Source: JACPFJ01 sp036504875
GTDB taxonomy: Bacteria > Desulfobacterota > Desulfuromonadia > Geobacterales > Pseudopelobacteraceae
Direction: 5' to 3'
Assembly: GCA_036504875.1 (NCBI GenBank)
Contig: DASXUK010000053.1
Location: 1-64,000 of the forward strand
Length of the DNA: 64,000 bases
The position numbers were made by a program, and so were the translations under genes. Positions 1 through 6,839 of this stretch are shown here, in pieces. Numbering within the stretch: position 1 is the stretch's first letter; each line of letters starts with the position of its first letter. Below the pieces are notes generated by a model that saw nothing but the letters and a program-made list of their open reading frames with translations, was not told where the DNA came from and made no database searches.

Positions 1-141
1 TAATAGCCTGATCCAATCAGCCAAAGCAAGGGCCAGAGGATATCGAAACCCACAGAACATGATTTCCATGGCCTACCTCATTGCTGGCAAGCTCAAATTC
101 AACAAGCTATATGCTCAACCCACTTGAAACGACGAAGAGCC
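1..141 (+). mobile_element. Right end of an ISL3-family insertion sequence (partial)
   Basis: The window opens inside an insertion sequence. It holds the last 41 codons of a transposase, then 14 bases of non-coding end. Read inward from position 141 on the other strand, the end begins GGCTCTTCGTCGTTTC, which resembles the GGCTCTT-type terminal repeats known for ISL3-family elements. The left end lies outside the window, so the terminal repeat pair and target duplication cannot be checked. The element appears to have landed inside the YARHG-domain gene that resumes at 142. Confidence 0.72.
2..127 (+). CDS. ISL3-family transposase, C-terminal fragment (cut by window edge)
   Basis: Reading frame 2 is open from the window edge to a TGA at 125-127. 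The fragment contains ARARGYRNPQNMISMAYLIAGK, closely like the tail of the DDE transposases of the IS204/IS1001/IS1096/IS1165 group (ISL3 family), which end in an ARGYR motif followed by a hydrophobic segment. Only the tail is visible, so it cannot be said whether the enzyme is intact. An ORF starting at TTG 81 overlaps it in another frame, but that start lies within this transposase and is not credible. Confidence 0.7.
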   Translation, partial: NSLIQSAKARARGYRNPQNMISMAYLIAGKLKFNKLYAQPT

Positions 142-644
142 AAAAAGAAGCACCTGCTTATGAATTCAAATCATATATGAACGGAAAGCAAATAAAAACT
201 ACTACAAAGAAAGGCATCCTTAATCCAAAACTCCCCAAAGATCTTTTTGAAAAAGTAATGACGTTCAGTGTCCATTTTGATGCCGCTGAAGATAAGGCTG
301 TCCGGCATACTTACTATATTGGTGGTGAAGGAACCAGTGACGGGCATCATGTAATAAGTTACATTTTGAGAACTGGCGCACTCTGGCGAGATGTAATTGA
401 GGACTGTGCAATAAACATTGAAATGCCAAAAAGACTAGGACAAAAATTTCACATTGTTTCTCCAAAAGAACATCGAGCTAGTATTGAAAATGATAAAATT
501 CGACTTCATTGGCAATTTTACAACATTAAACCTGACTTTGACATTCACCTAGAAGCTCTACCGGACTTTATTGTTAAATTTAACAGTGATGAGCTCATGA
601 AATTTATGAAGTCTACTAATATGTATCTGGAATCTGAGTACGTT

Positions 645-1921
645 GATAGCGTAAAATACACGTAACCTAACCGCTCTTTGAAAAAAGAGAGCATCTGGTT
701 TACCTTTTGGGTCTCTCACCACACCAAAAGGAGGAACTCAGATGCTCCCAGGAGAAATGACTCTCCCAGAAGGAATTTTGCCTTTGACCGGACAAGCTGT
801 CAATCAGCTTTTCCAGATGGTTTCGGTTGAAGCAGACACATGGCTCGCTCATGAGCTTCTGGACCGGCTCAAGATGCTGCAACGGATCTATTTTCAAGAT
901 CAAAGTACAAACCACAATTGCCCGTCTTGCGATGCCGACAGGATTATCCGCAAGGGGTGGCGCAATAGGGTTTTGGGCACTTCGCGGGGCAAGATCAGGC
1001 TGCTTGTCATGCAAGCATGCTGCAAAGCCTGTGGACGGGTATTTCGGCCCCTTAACGATATGTTGGGTCTTCCCTTTGCCCGCCGCTTTCTCGACGAGCT
1101 CGTGGAGAAAGGGATAAAACTCGGTACCCAGTTTTCCTTTGCACGTTCAGCAAACTCGATCCGTGAGCTAACATCCGGCAGTATCTCTGCTGAAGGGATA
1201 CGTCAGAAGATTGCAGAGCGAGCCCGATCAATTGAGTTGCCGGACGATGTCTCAGGTCAGACCGTCATGGTTGACGCTACCAAAGCAAAGGCGGGTCCCA
1301 AGGAACGTGGAGTCCCGATACATCTGGCCGTGACGGCTGTTCCTGGTCCTTTTGTTGCTGGACGCCCGAGCATAGTCAAAAAGCTGGTTCATCTGCATGC
1401 AGGAGGCATTGGGCCGCTTCGAGCACACTTGAAAAAGCTTTCTCCCGACATTGTGGTGCATGACGGGGGCGATGATCTAGCCGGCTGTGCCAAACACGTG
1501 CAGCGTTGCCTTTGGCACCTGTCGCACCAGTTGGGACATTACCTCTGGCAAGACGGCATAGCCCACAAAGACAGAGGGTATTATCAGGATCACCTCAAAA
1601 CGATTCTCTGGACCGGTGATAACAGAAAGCAACGTTATGATCAGTTTGTAAAAGACCTTGAAAACTTCGGATTTAGAACGGCAGCCGGCCACCTGAAGGC
1701 TGCGGGGAATGAAGCGTTCACTTTTCTGAGAGCACCGGGAATCACCTACTCAACAACATCCCCTTTGGAACGGGAAATGCGCGAACTCAATCGTCGGGCG
1801 GATGTCGGAGTACGCTGGAGTACACCAGGAGTCGAAAACGTTCTCAAAGTGCTTTTTCATTATCGTTTGAATCTGAAACCTGAAACTTAAACCAAATAGG
1901 TTACGTGTTTTGGTTGCTATC
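645..1921 (+). mobile_element. Complete 1277-bp insertion sequence, ISH6/ISLre2-like
   Basis: The ends are imperfect inverted repeats of about 26 bp. The left begins GATAGCGTAAAATACACG, and the right end read on the other strand begins GATAGCAACCAAAACACG. Both continue to GTAACCTA. An exact 8-bp target duplication, AGTACGTT, flanks the element at 637-644 and 1922-1929. A single transposase ORF fills the inside. The fresh-looking duplication and in-frame repair of the target on removal point to a recent insertion. Family assignment is tentative: an 8-bp duplication and ends of this length suit ISH6, while the transposase layout also recalls ISLre2. Confidence 0.88.
742..1890 (+). CDS. Transposase with N-terminal zinc finger, DDE type
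   Basis: This 382-residue enzyme should cut and paste the element that carries it. A strong GGAGG lies 11 bases before ATG 742. Residues 56-100 hold a zinc-finger pattern, CPSCDADRIIRKGW then CCKACG. Candidate catalytic acids are D in MVDATKAK (about 178), D in IVVHDGGDD (about 240) and E in SPLEREMRELNRRADVG (about 343). The late glutamate followed by a G.RW segment is typical of Mutator-like DDE enzymes such as ISH6, ISLre2 and ISKra4. The frame is open throughout, so the enzyme may be active. Exact family is unsure. Confidence 0.85.
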   Translation: MLPGEMTLPEGILPLTGQAVNQLFQMVSVEADTWLAHELLDRLKMLQRIYFQDQSTNHNCPSCDADRIIRKGWRNRVLGTSRGKIRLLVMQACCKACGRVFRPLNDMLGLPFARRFLDELVEKGIKLGTQFSFARSANSIRELTSGSISAEGIRQKIAERARSIELPDDVSGQTVMVDATKAKAGPKERGVPIHLAVTAVPGPFVAGRPSIVKKLVHLHAGGIGPLRAHLKKLSPDIVVHDGGDDLAGCAKHVQRCLWHLSHQLGHYLWQDGIAHKDRGYYQDHLKTILWTGDNRKQRYDQFVKDLENFGFRTAAGHLKAAGNEAFTFLRAPGITYSTTSPLEREMRELNRRADVGVRWSTPGVENVLKVLFHYRLNLKPET

Positions 1922-2201
1922 AGTACGTTAGATATTTCAGAAACAGAACTTACGCCAAATATGGACGTAATTTTGAGAATCCTTATATCAAATCACAATT
2001 TACTGAGCCCCTCGTACAAGATCTTAAAAGGAAGTATTCTCCTGAAAGTTTGACACCAAAAGACAAAGAATTCATACAGTTCCTCAACTTCATAGAACGT
2101 GAAAGAGTTACAAAATAAGATAAATTTTCAACCAGGAAGAAGCACCGGCCAAAAACCGCCGGTGTTCTCCCACCCCGTTGGACCCGGAGAATAAACCAAA
2201 A

Positions 2202-2615
2202 ATGAAAACAAAAATGGGATACTGTGGCGATGTTTGTGACTATTGCCCGCGATATATTGCAACTCAAAGCGGAGATAAGAGCAAACTGAAAGAAGTTGCG
2301 ATCCAGTGGTATAAAGCTGGCGCGCGACCGAAGATATTGACACCTGAGGAAATGATATGTCACGGATGCTTTCCCAACAAAGCATGTCAATTTGGCATTG
2401 CACAGTGTGCTTCAGAAAAAGGCGTAAGTCATTGTGGAGAATGTTCTGATTATCCATGTGAAAATCTTAAATCTAGATTTGATCTTATTCCGTCGATCTC
2501 AGAAACATGGAAAAGTATCTGCACAAAAGAAGAATATGAACTCATTTATAAGGCATTTTGGCAAAAGAAAGAGAACTTGGACAAGGCTCGGGAGGAGTAT
2601 CTTTCTAGAACATAA
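2202..2615 (+). CDS. DUF3795 family cysteine-rich protein
   Basis: This 137-residue protein has the DUF3795 pattern. It starts MGYCGDVCDYCP (after MKTK), carries a second cysteine group at CHGCFPNKACQFGIAQC and a third at HCGECSDYPCE. The closely spaced cysteines suggest binding of zinc or an iron-sulphur cluster; the family has no established reaction. ATG 2202 has a GGAG about ten bases upstream. An in-frame TTG at 2178 is possible but less likely. A 7-bp hairpin (CACCGGC/GCCGGTG, 2143-2164) lies between the disrupted YARHG gene and this one. The gene is AT-rich, like the DNA before it, and belongs to the accessory region. Confidence 0.78.
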   Translation: MKTKMGYCGDVCDYCPRYIATQSGDKSKLKEVAIQWYKAGARPKILTPEEMICHGCFPNKACQFGIAQCASEKGVSHCGECSDYPCENLKSRFDLIPSISETWKSICTKEEYELIYKAFWQKKENLDKAREEYLSRT

Positions 2616-2707
2616 CAATGGCGTAACCAACAAGCGCGTCGAGAGGGCCGCGAAAAACGCGCCCCTCACGCGCGTGTTCGATCCGCATCTCGCGCAGGCA
2701 CATATAC

Positions 2708-3358
2708 ATGAAGAAAAAACCAAAAAAACAAGCACCCGAACAGATTGCCACCGATAGCGATGAGCATTTTGCCTACATCGCCGGATACACCGAGGGTGGC
2801 GTTCCCTATGGCGTGACATGGGAAGAAATGGAAGCTGCCGAATGTTCCGACGCTGCGGCGCGCACGGGCTCTCCTCCGGCACAGGGGGCGCCGGTTTCCC
2901 TGAACGACATCGCCCAGGAGATGCAGGTCATGTTCGATACCATGACCGTCTACTTCAAACGCAGCACCGGGGAATTCATAACGGTCAGCGATGAATACCT
3001 CCATATCGCCGAAGACGGCGACTCGTTCGATGACCGGCCGGGATGGGAACAGGAGGCCATCCGGCAGACCGCCGAGGTCTTGGCCGACGAAATCGGAGAC
3101 TATGTCTCTCTCCCCTCACGATACGACATCCACGAGTATTCCATCATGGAATGCTTTTGCCACTCGGTCGAAAACCCGAAGATCGCCAATGACCTGTTCC
3201 GTTCCATCACCGGAAAAATGGCATTCCGGCGGTTCAAGGACGCCATCCGCAGACATGGCATCGAGAATGATTGGTATCGGTTCAAGGATGAGGCATACAA
3301 AGAGATTGCCCGGGAGTGGTGCGAGGAAAACGGTATTACTTGGGCGGGAATGATATAG
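2708..3358 (+). CDS. UPF0158 family protein
   Basis: A 216-residue soluble protein whose C-terminal half fits UPF0158. Visible features are the LPSRYDIHEYSIMECFC segment near 136-152, then the ITGKMAFRRFKDAIRRHGI block and a closing WYRFKDEAYKEIAREWCEEN helix. The first 70 residues are charged and low in complexity and are not part of the family core. The function of UPF0158 proteins is not established. The gene is markedly more GC-rich than its neighbours on both sides, so the accessory region is a patchwork. ATG 2708 is the only good start; the ribosome site is weak. Confidence 0.75.
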   Translation: MKKKPKKQAPEQIATDSDEHFAYIAGYTEGGVPYGVTWEEMEAAECSDAAARTGSPPAQGAPVSLNDIAQEMQVMFDTMTVYFKRSTGEFITVSDEYLHIAEDGDSFDDRPGWEQEAIRQTAEVLADEIGDYVSLPSRYDIHEYSIMECFCHSVENPKIANDLFRSITGKMAFRRFKDAIRRHGIENDWYRFKDEAYKEIAREWCEENGITWAGMI

Positions 3359-3527
3359 CAAGTAAATCCGCATAACCGGTCGCCAATTGACAAACAGGGT
3401 CGAATGAGGGTGTCAAACCTACACTTTTTACTGAACTGGTAACTATTTGATGGATTGAGTTCCCAACCAAACCATAGGACATGCCCTAAAACCCGGCAGG
3501 TCAATGGCTGTTGGGGACAAAGAAAAA

Positions 3528-3911
3528 ATGAATGGAAATCAAAAGCAAACGAAGGAGCGAACTGTATTAGCAACCTTTTTCACGGTCGTTATTCTTGCTA
3601 TCAAAATATGCTCTGATTTTGTCGGATTCAACAAATTGCATCCAGCAACACCACCTAAGACAATAAATGAGATTATTGCTGAATGGCCGTTGTTATTGGG
3701 AGTAGGTGTTTTTGCTTTTGCCGCAAGTTGGCTGTGGCTGGCCTCCCAAGAAAAAACGTATGTGATTTGTAGTGGTTGTCAGAAGATGACGGAGAAAAAC
3801 AAACCAAGCTCTTTAACATGCTTGGAATGTGGTGCAGTGCTTGAAGACCTTGAGGGATTTTACGACCGACACCCTGAGAAATCCCCCAACATGGCCGCTA
3901 GACATGACTAA
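3528..3911 (+). CDS. Small two-helix membrane protein with zinc-ribbon tail
   Basis: Not recognised as a named family. From ATG 3528 it has 127 residues: a short polar N-terminus, two hydrophobic segments (TVLATFFTVVILAIKICSDF, then WPLLLGVGVFAFAASWLWLA), and a C-terminal zinc-ribbon-like pattern, CSGCQK then CLECGA. This suggests an inner-membrane protein with the metal-binding tail in the cytoplasm. ATG 3504 in the same frame is an alternative start, but a GGGGA sits closer to 3528. AT-rich and in accessory DNA; no partner gene is evident. Confidence 0.6.
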   Translation: MNGNQKQTKERTVLATFFTVVILAIKICSDFVGFNKLHPATPPKTINEIIAEWPLLLGVGVFAFAASWLWLASQEKTYVICSGCQKMTEKNKPSSLTCLECGAVLEDLEGFYDRHPEKSPNMAARHD

Positions 3912-3942
3912 TAACCCGTCACATCCCAAGTTCTCTGATAAT

Positions 3943-4257
3943 TCACGAATGCTGAGGTATCAGCCGAATCTCCAGCTTGCAGTTGACAGCGGCAGCGTAC
4001 TTGCGAAGCATCTCAAGAGTCGGAGAATGACGGTGAGACCCGAGTGACGCTTCTACTCTCGCCAATGAGGGCTGTGAAACACCCATTTTGGCCGCTACTT
4101 GCTCCTGGGTCATCCCAGCCTGACGACGCGCCGTTAGCAGGGCATCTAGAGCAGCAAATTCGTCATCCAAGGCTTCCCATGCCTTCTTGAAATTGGGGTC
4201 TTGCAGGTCTTTCTCCAATTTTTTCTTGGGGTCGTACGAAACTGGTTTATAGCTCAT
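3943..4257 (-). CDS. HigA-like antitoxin, XRE helix-turn-helix
   Basis: A 104-residue protein with a helix-turn-helix of the XRE/Cro type at about residues 42-95 (RRQAGMTQEQVAAKMGVSQP, then SLARVE). The N-terminal 35 residues are charged and would contact the toxin, as in HigA antitoxins. It overlaps the last codons of the upstream toxin gene by 11 bases, giving the toxin-first order of higBA systems. Such antitoxins normally repress their own promoter. It is intact although its toxin partner is frameshifted. Confidence 0.85.
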   Translation of the reverse strand: MSYKPVSYDPKKKLEKDLQDPNFKKAWEALDDEFAALDALLTARRQAGMTQEQVAAKMGVSQPSLARVEASLGSHRHSPTLEMLRKYAAAVNCKLEIRLIPQHS

Positions 4258-4578
4258 TACTAATTACCTCCTTCTGTCGAGTGAGCGCTATATCGAGTTC
4301 CCGTTTTGGTGTCTTATCCGTCTTTTTTATGAAACTGTGGAGAATTATGATCTTTCGTCCGACCATGGTGCAGAAAAATACTCTTCCAATTCCTTCCTCT
4401 GCCTTGGCGCGGATTTCAAAGAGGCCATTACCAAGAGCACGTGTATGCGGCATTCCCAAGTTGGGACCGTATTCTTCCTGCGCAAAGACAATGCACGAAA
4501 TCGAGCACGCAAGCCTACAGGCCAAGCGTCAAGCTCAGCTTCTACGTTTTCATTGTAGTATGAAAGACGGTAAACCAT
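4247..4578 (-). pseudogene. HigB/RelE-type toxin (phage Gp49-like), frameshifted
   Basis: Two overlapping frames together make one toxin of about 110 residues. The N-terminal part, from ATG 4578, reads MVYRLSYYNENVEAELDAWP and runs to about residue 32. The C-terminal part is in another frame and holds the family signature, EYGPNLGMPHTRALGNGLFE, then RVFFCTMVGRKIIILHSF and IKKTDKTPKREL. A one-base loss near 4483-4488 (or a gain of two) explains the break. Members of this family are ribosome-dependent mRNA interferases. The break could be a true inactivation, a sequencing error in the run of T and G, or, less likely, a programmed shift. Confidence 0.75.
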
Positions 4579-4579
4579 G

Positions 4580-4608
4580 ACTTAAATATATCACGCATGT
4601 TATAAAAG
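4580..4608 (-). promoter_or_regulatory. Candidate sigma-70 promoter of the higBA pair
   Basis: Read on the minus strand, TTTACT is followed after 16 bases by TATATT, ending about ten bases before the toxin ATG at 4578. Placement and spacing suit a promoter; the -35 is imperfect. The very short leader would put an antitoxin operator over the start site, as usual for these systems. No clear palindrome was found. Confidence 0.35.
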
Positions 4609-4645
4609 TAAAGAGTTATAAAAGCGAGGCCCCAACCATCGGCAA

Positions 4646-4664
4646 GACCCGCCGAGGGCGGGTC
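4646..4664. repeat. REP-like palindrome
   Basis: GACCCGCC-GAG-GGCGGGTC is a perfect 8-bp stem with a 3-base loop and no T-run, so it is not an obvious terminator. It lies 85 bases before a fragment resembling a REP-associated tyrosine transposase. Such enzymes act on short GC-rich palindromes of this kind, so a REP element is a reasonable inference. Confidence 0.45.
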
Positions 4665-4748
4665 AGCCTCATTACCGTTGGAAAATTGGGGGACAGATTT
4701 ATTTGTTGATCATTAAATAGACGGGCTACGGAAGCGGGCATATGAGAA

Positions 4749-4979
4749 ATGGGTGCTTTCGCAGTTCCCGAGGGCGAGTGGGAGCGGATACGGAATGCGG
4801 TCCAGCGTGGGCATCTGACCGGAAGCCATCAGCTCGAAGAAGAAGTCGCGGCAAAACTACAGCGCCTGCGACAGAACAAGACTAAGATTACCTGGCACTC
4901 CTACTATCTGGTGGGATGGAGCAAGGCTTGGGAACTGAACAAGAAGTGGAGCGACGGTAAAGAGGCACCTTGCCCCTGA
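4749..4979 (+). pseudogene. Remnant of REP-associated tyrosine transposase (C-terminal part)
   Basis: The frame reads GEWERIRNAVQRGHLTGSHQ then LEEEVAAKLQRLRQN, similar to the C-terminus of RAYT-type (Y1) transposases, which end with an IR.A..RG...G...F..E.. pattern. No HUH motif or catalytic tyrosine part is present: a stop codon lies directly upstream. The last 35 residues do not look like the family and may be read-through. Just upstream stands GGGGGACAGATTTATTT, a sequence I associate from memory with such elements. The rest of 4579-5099 has no recognisable gene. Confidence 0.4.
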
Positions 4980-5099
4980 TATTTTCCCCCGCTATTGCCG
5001 AATTCCTTGACTCTGCCACCTCTACGGGCGTATGTATGTGAGCATATTTTCATGCAAAGGCCCGGGAGCAAGGATGGGATGTCGAGCGCAGTTCAATGA

Positions 5100-5143
5100 G
5101 CCGTTTGATCAGCGTAAAAGCTGATTTTGACGGCTTTTTTCTT
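5100..5143 (+). terminator. Rho-independent terminator in the leader of the FMN dehydrogenase gene
   Basis: The stem runs from GCCGTTTGATCAGC to GCTGATTTTGACGGC: outer GCCGT/ACGGC and inner ATCAGC/GCTGAT pairs with a mismatched middle, loop GTAAAA, then TTTTTTCTT. It ends only 30 bases before the start of the next gene, with no gene on this strand for over 100 bases upstream. That position suits an attenuator or riboswitch expression platform. The upstream 100 bases match no aptamer I know, including the GEMM c-di-GMP and cGAMP classes common in Geobacter. Confidence 0.6.
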
Positions 5144-5173
5144 GGCAGCAATAACCATTAAAAGGGGGTAAGT

Positions 5174-6382
5174 ATGTCAGAAGAAGATTCAACCAAAGGA
5201 ATCAGCAGACGTGAGTTCATCAAGGAGGCGGCCGTATTCAGCGCTGGAGCAGTTGTTTTGAACGGAATCATGAAAAATGAAGCCCTGGCCGAAACGGCCA
5301 AGGAAGCTCCGACACCAAGCAAACAAGATATAATTTCCACTGTCAAAGGTGGGAGCAATGCGCAAAAGTACGAGCAGATAATGAAGGCTGCCAGGGAAAG
5401 GATGCATCCCAAATGCCGGGTCTGTCCGGAGTGCGACGGCAGAGCCTGCGCCGGCGAGTGGCCCGGTATGGGAGGAGTTGGCTCCGGTCGTGGTTTCATC
5501 AATAACATAGAAGACCTTGCCAAACGGAATCTGGTAATGCGAACCCTTCATAGCGTAAAGAAGCCCGACATGTCCATCACGCTCTTCGGCCAGAAGTTGG
5601 ACTTCCCCATTTTGGCTGCCTGTACCGGTGGCACCACCTACAATATGGGTGGCAAGATCGGCGAAGATGAATTCATCGATGCGATACTAGGTGGCTGCGC
5701 CAGTATCGGCACCATGGGCATGGCGGCGGACGGCATCGGCGACCCGCTTTCTGTCTACGAAACCAGGTTGAAGGCCATTGCTGCCCAAGGTGGCAGGGGC
5801 ATCGCCATCATCAAGCCCCGCACCCAGGACGAGATCATCAAGCGTATTCGTCTTGTTGAAGCCTCCGGTGCCCGTGCAGTCGGCATCGACATCGACTCGG
5901 CCGGCAAAGCCGCCCGTGCCCTGCCTGGCCAGACGGTTGAGCCGAAAACACTGGCCCAGTTGAAAGAGCTGGTCCGCTCGACAAAGCTCCCCTTCATCAT
6001 TAAAGGAGTCATGACCTCCGATGAGGCCGAGCTGGCCGTAAAAGCGGGTGCAGCGGCGATTGTCGTCTCCAACCATGGCGGCCGGGTTCTCGATCATACT
6101 CCCGGCGCAGCTCAGGTACTGGCTAAAATTGTTGAAAAGGTCAAAGGAAAAATCATCATTCTCGCCGACGGCGGCGTCCGCTACGGTGCCGACGCACTTA
6201 AGTACCTGGCCTTGGGAGCCGATGCAGTGCTGGTCGGCAGGCCGGTTGTCCGCGGCGCTTTCGGCGGAGGCCGCGACGGCGTCTCTGTTGTTCTGAGCAA
6301 GATGAAGAACGAGCTGGTTGACGCCATGGTTTTGACCGGCACTGCCAGTGTTAAAAAAGTAAACAAAAACATTCTGTCTTGA
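5174..6382 (+). CDS. Tat-exported FMN-dependent alpha-hydroxyacid dehydrogenase
   Basis: A 402-residue member of the glycolate oxidase/lactate dehydrogenase FMN family, which oxidises 2-hydroxyacids to 2-oxoacids. The N-terminus has a twin-arginine signal, ISRREFIKEA, followed by a hydrophobic stretch and an ALAE cleavage-like site near 40, so it should act in the periplasm. A cysteine group follows: C81, C84, C87 and C92 (CRVCPECDGRACAGEWPGMG), known in related clostridial proteins and possibly metal-binding. Catalytic residues are visible: K277 (FIIKGV), H301 and R304 (SNHGGR). The FMN phosphate region is ILADGGVRYGAD then LVGRPVV. A GGGGG ribosome site precedes ATG 5174. A triheme cytochrome gene follows 37 bases later and is the likely electron acceptor. 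The substrate is unknown; lactate or glycolate are guesses. Confidence 0.85.
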   Translation: MSEEDSTKGISRREFIKEAAVFSAGAVVLNGIMKNEALAETAKEAPTPSKQDIISTVKGGSNAQKYEQIMKAARERMHPKCRVCPECDGRACAGEWPGMGGVGSGRGFINNIEDLAKRNLVMRTLHSVKKPDMSITLFGQKLDFPILAACTGGTTYNMGGKIGEDEFIDAILGGCASIGTMGMAADGIGDPLSVYETRLKAIAAQGGRGIAIIKPRTQDEIIKRIRLVEASGARAVGIDIDSAGKAARALPGQTVEPKTLAQLKELVRSTKLPFIIKGVMTSDEAELAVKAGAAAIVVSNHGGRVLDHTPGAAQVLAKIVEKVKGKIIILADGGVRYGADALKYLALGADAVLVGRPVVRGAFGGGRDGVSVVLSKMKNELVDAMVLTGTASVKKVNKNILS

Positions 6383-6419
6383 TCCGGTGCAGGGCCTGAT
6401 TAAGGAAAGGATCTGCTTC

Positions 6420-6719
6420 ATGAAAATTTTGATAACGGCAGTTGTCGCATTACAGCTGCTAGCCGGTGCAGACATGGCCGGAGCAACATACGCAGACAAA
6501 CTTATTGCGTATGGCGGCGGCGGTCAGGGGAAGGTCATCTTTGACGGTCGCACCCACGCTGCGGCAGGCATATTATGCACTGAATGCCATCCGGCACTTT
6601 TCGCAACAAGGAAACAGGCGCTGCTTACCAAGGCCGACCATGACCAGGCCAAGGGTTGTTTTGCCTGCCATAACGGTAGCAAGGTTTTTGCCGAATGCGG
6701 CAAGTGTCACAGGAAATAG
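6420..6719 (+). CDS. Small periplasmic triheme cytochrome c (c7-like)
   Basis: A 99-residue protein with a signal peptide (residues 1-23, MKILITAVVALQLLAGADMA) and three haem sites: CTECH 53-57, CFACH 80-84 and CGKCH 93-97. Further histidines at 46 and 74 could be distal ligands. Size and haem number recall the c7 cytochromes of Geobacter and the short repeats of multihaem proteins. ATG 6420 has AAGGAAAGG upstream; a longer GTG start at 6387 would spoil the signal peptide. The 37-base gap to the preceding gene suggests one transcript, so the protein probably takes electrons from the exported FMN dehydrogenase. Confidence 0.88.
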   Translation: MKILITAVVALQLLAGADMAGATYADKLIAYGGGGQGKVIFDGRTHAAAGILCTECHPALFATRKQALLTKADHDQAKGCFACHNGSKVFAECGKCHRK

Positions 6720-6774
6720 TAAACGATCAGCTGCGGTAATTGGGGGGGGGCCGGCCGGGCGCGTTGAATTCAAC

Positions 6775-6798
6775 GGGGTCGGGCCTGACCCCCTTTTT
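6775..6798 (+). terminator. Terminator between the cytochrome gene and the fadL-like gene
   Basis: GGGGTC-GGGCCT-GACCCC forms a 6-bp GC-only stem, followed by TTTTT. It lies between converging genes and would stop transcription from the cytochrome gene. The same GGGGTC..GACCCC palindrome also resembles dispersed REP-like repeats, so it may have begun as one. Confidence 0.55.
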
Positions 6799-6839
6799 GA
6801 GCTAAAGCTTAATCTGCAGGGCCGCTTGTAATTAGTACC

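Larger units (their letters stand above)
142..2118 (+). pseudogene. YARHG-domain protein gene interrupted by two insertion sequences
   Basis: Two coding pieces, 142-644 and 1930-2118, belong to one gene. Removing the element at 645-1921 and one copy of the 8-bp target duplication joins them in frame after residues ESEYV, continuing RYFRNRTYAKYG to a TAA at 2116. The joined C-terminus resembles a YARHG domain: RN..YAKYGRNF, then a hydrophobic patch and a terminal KDKEFIQFLNFIERE helix. The N-terminus is missing because the ISL3-type element ends at 141, so ATGs at 111 or 177 are probably not native starts. Both pieces are AT-rich compared with the rest of the window, suggesting acquired DNA. 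YARHG proteins are often extracellular or envelope-associated, but no signal peptide can be seen because the start is lost. Confidence 0.8.

Noticed and set aside
81..110. TTG start for the first gene fragment
   Set aside because: These codons are inside the ISL3-type transposase reading frame and terminal repeat.
4990..5100. Possible GEMM-type c-di-GMP or cGAMP riboswitch before the FMN dehydrogenase gene
   Set aside because: The stretch GCAAAGGCCCGGGAGCAAGG resembles parts of the aptamer, but the paired P2/P3 pattern with GGACGCAAAGCC is not there.
5687..6499. Long minus-strand frame opposite the FMN dehydrogenase gene
   Set aside because: It is the antisense shadow of a GC-rich gene; no ribosome site or family features.
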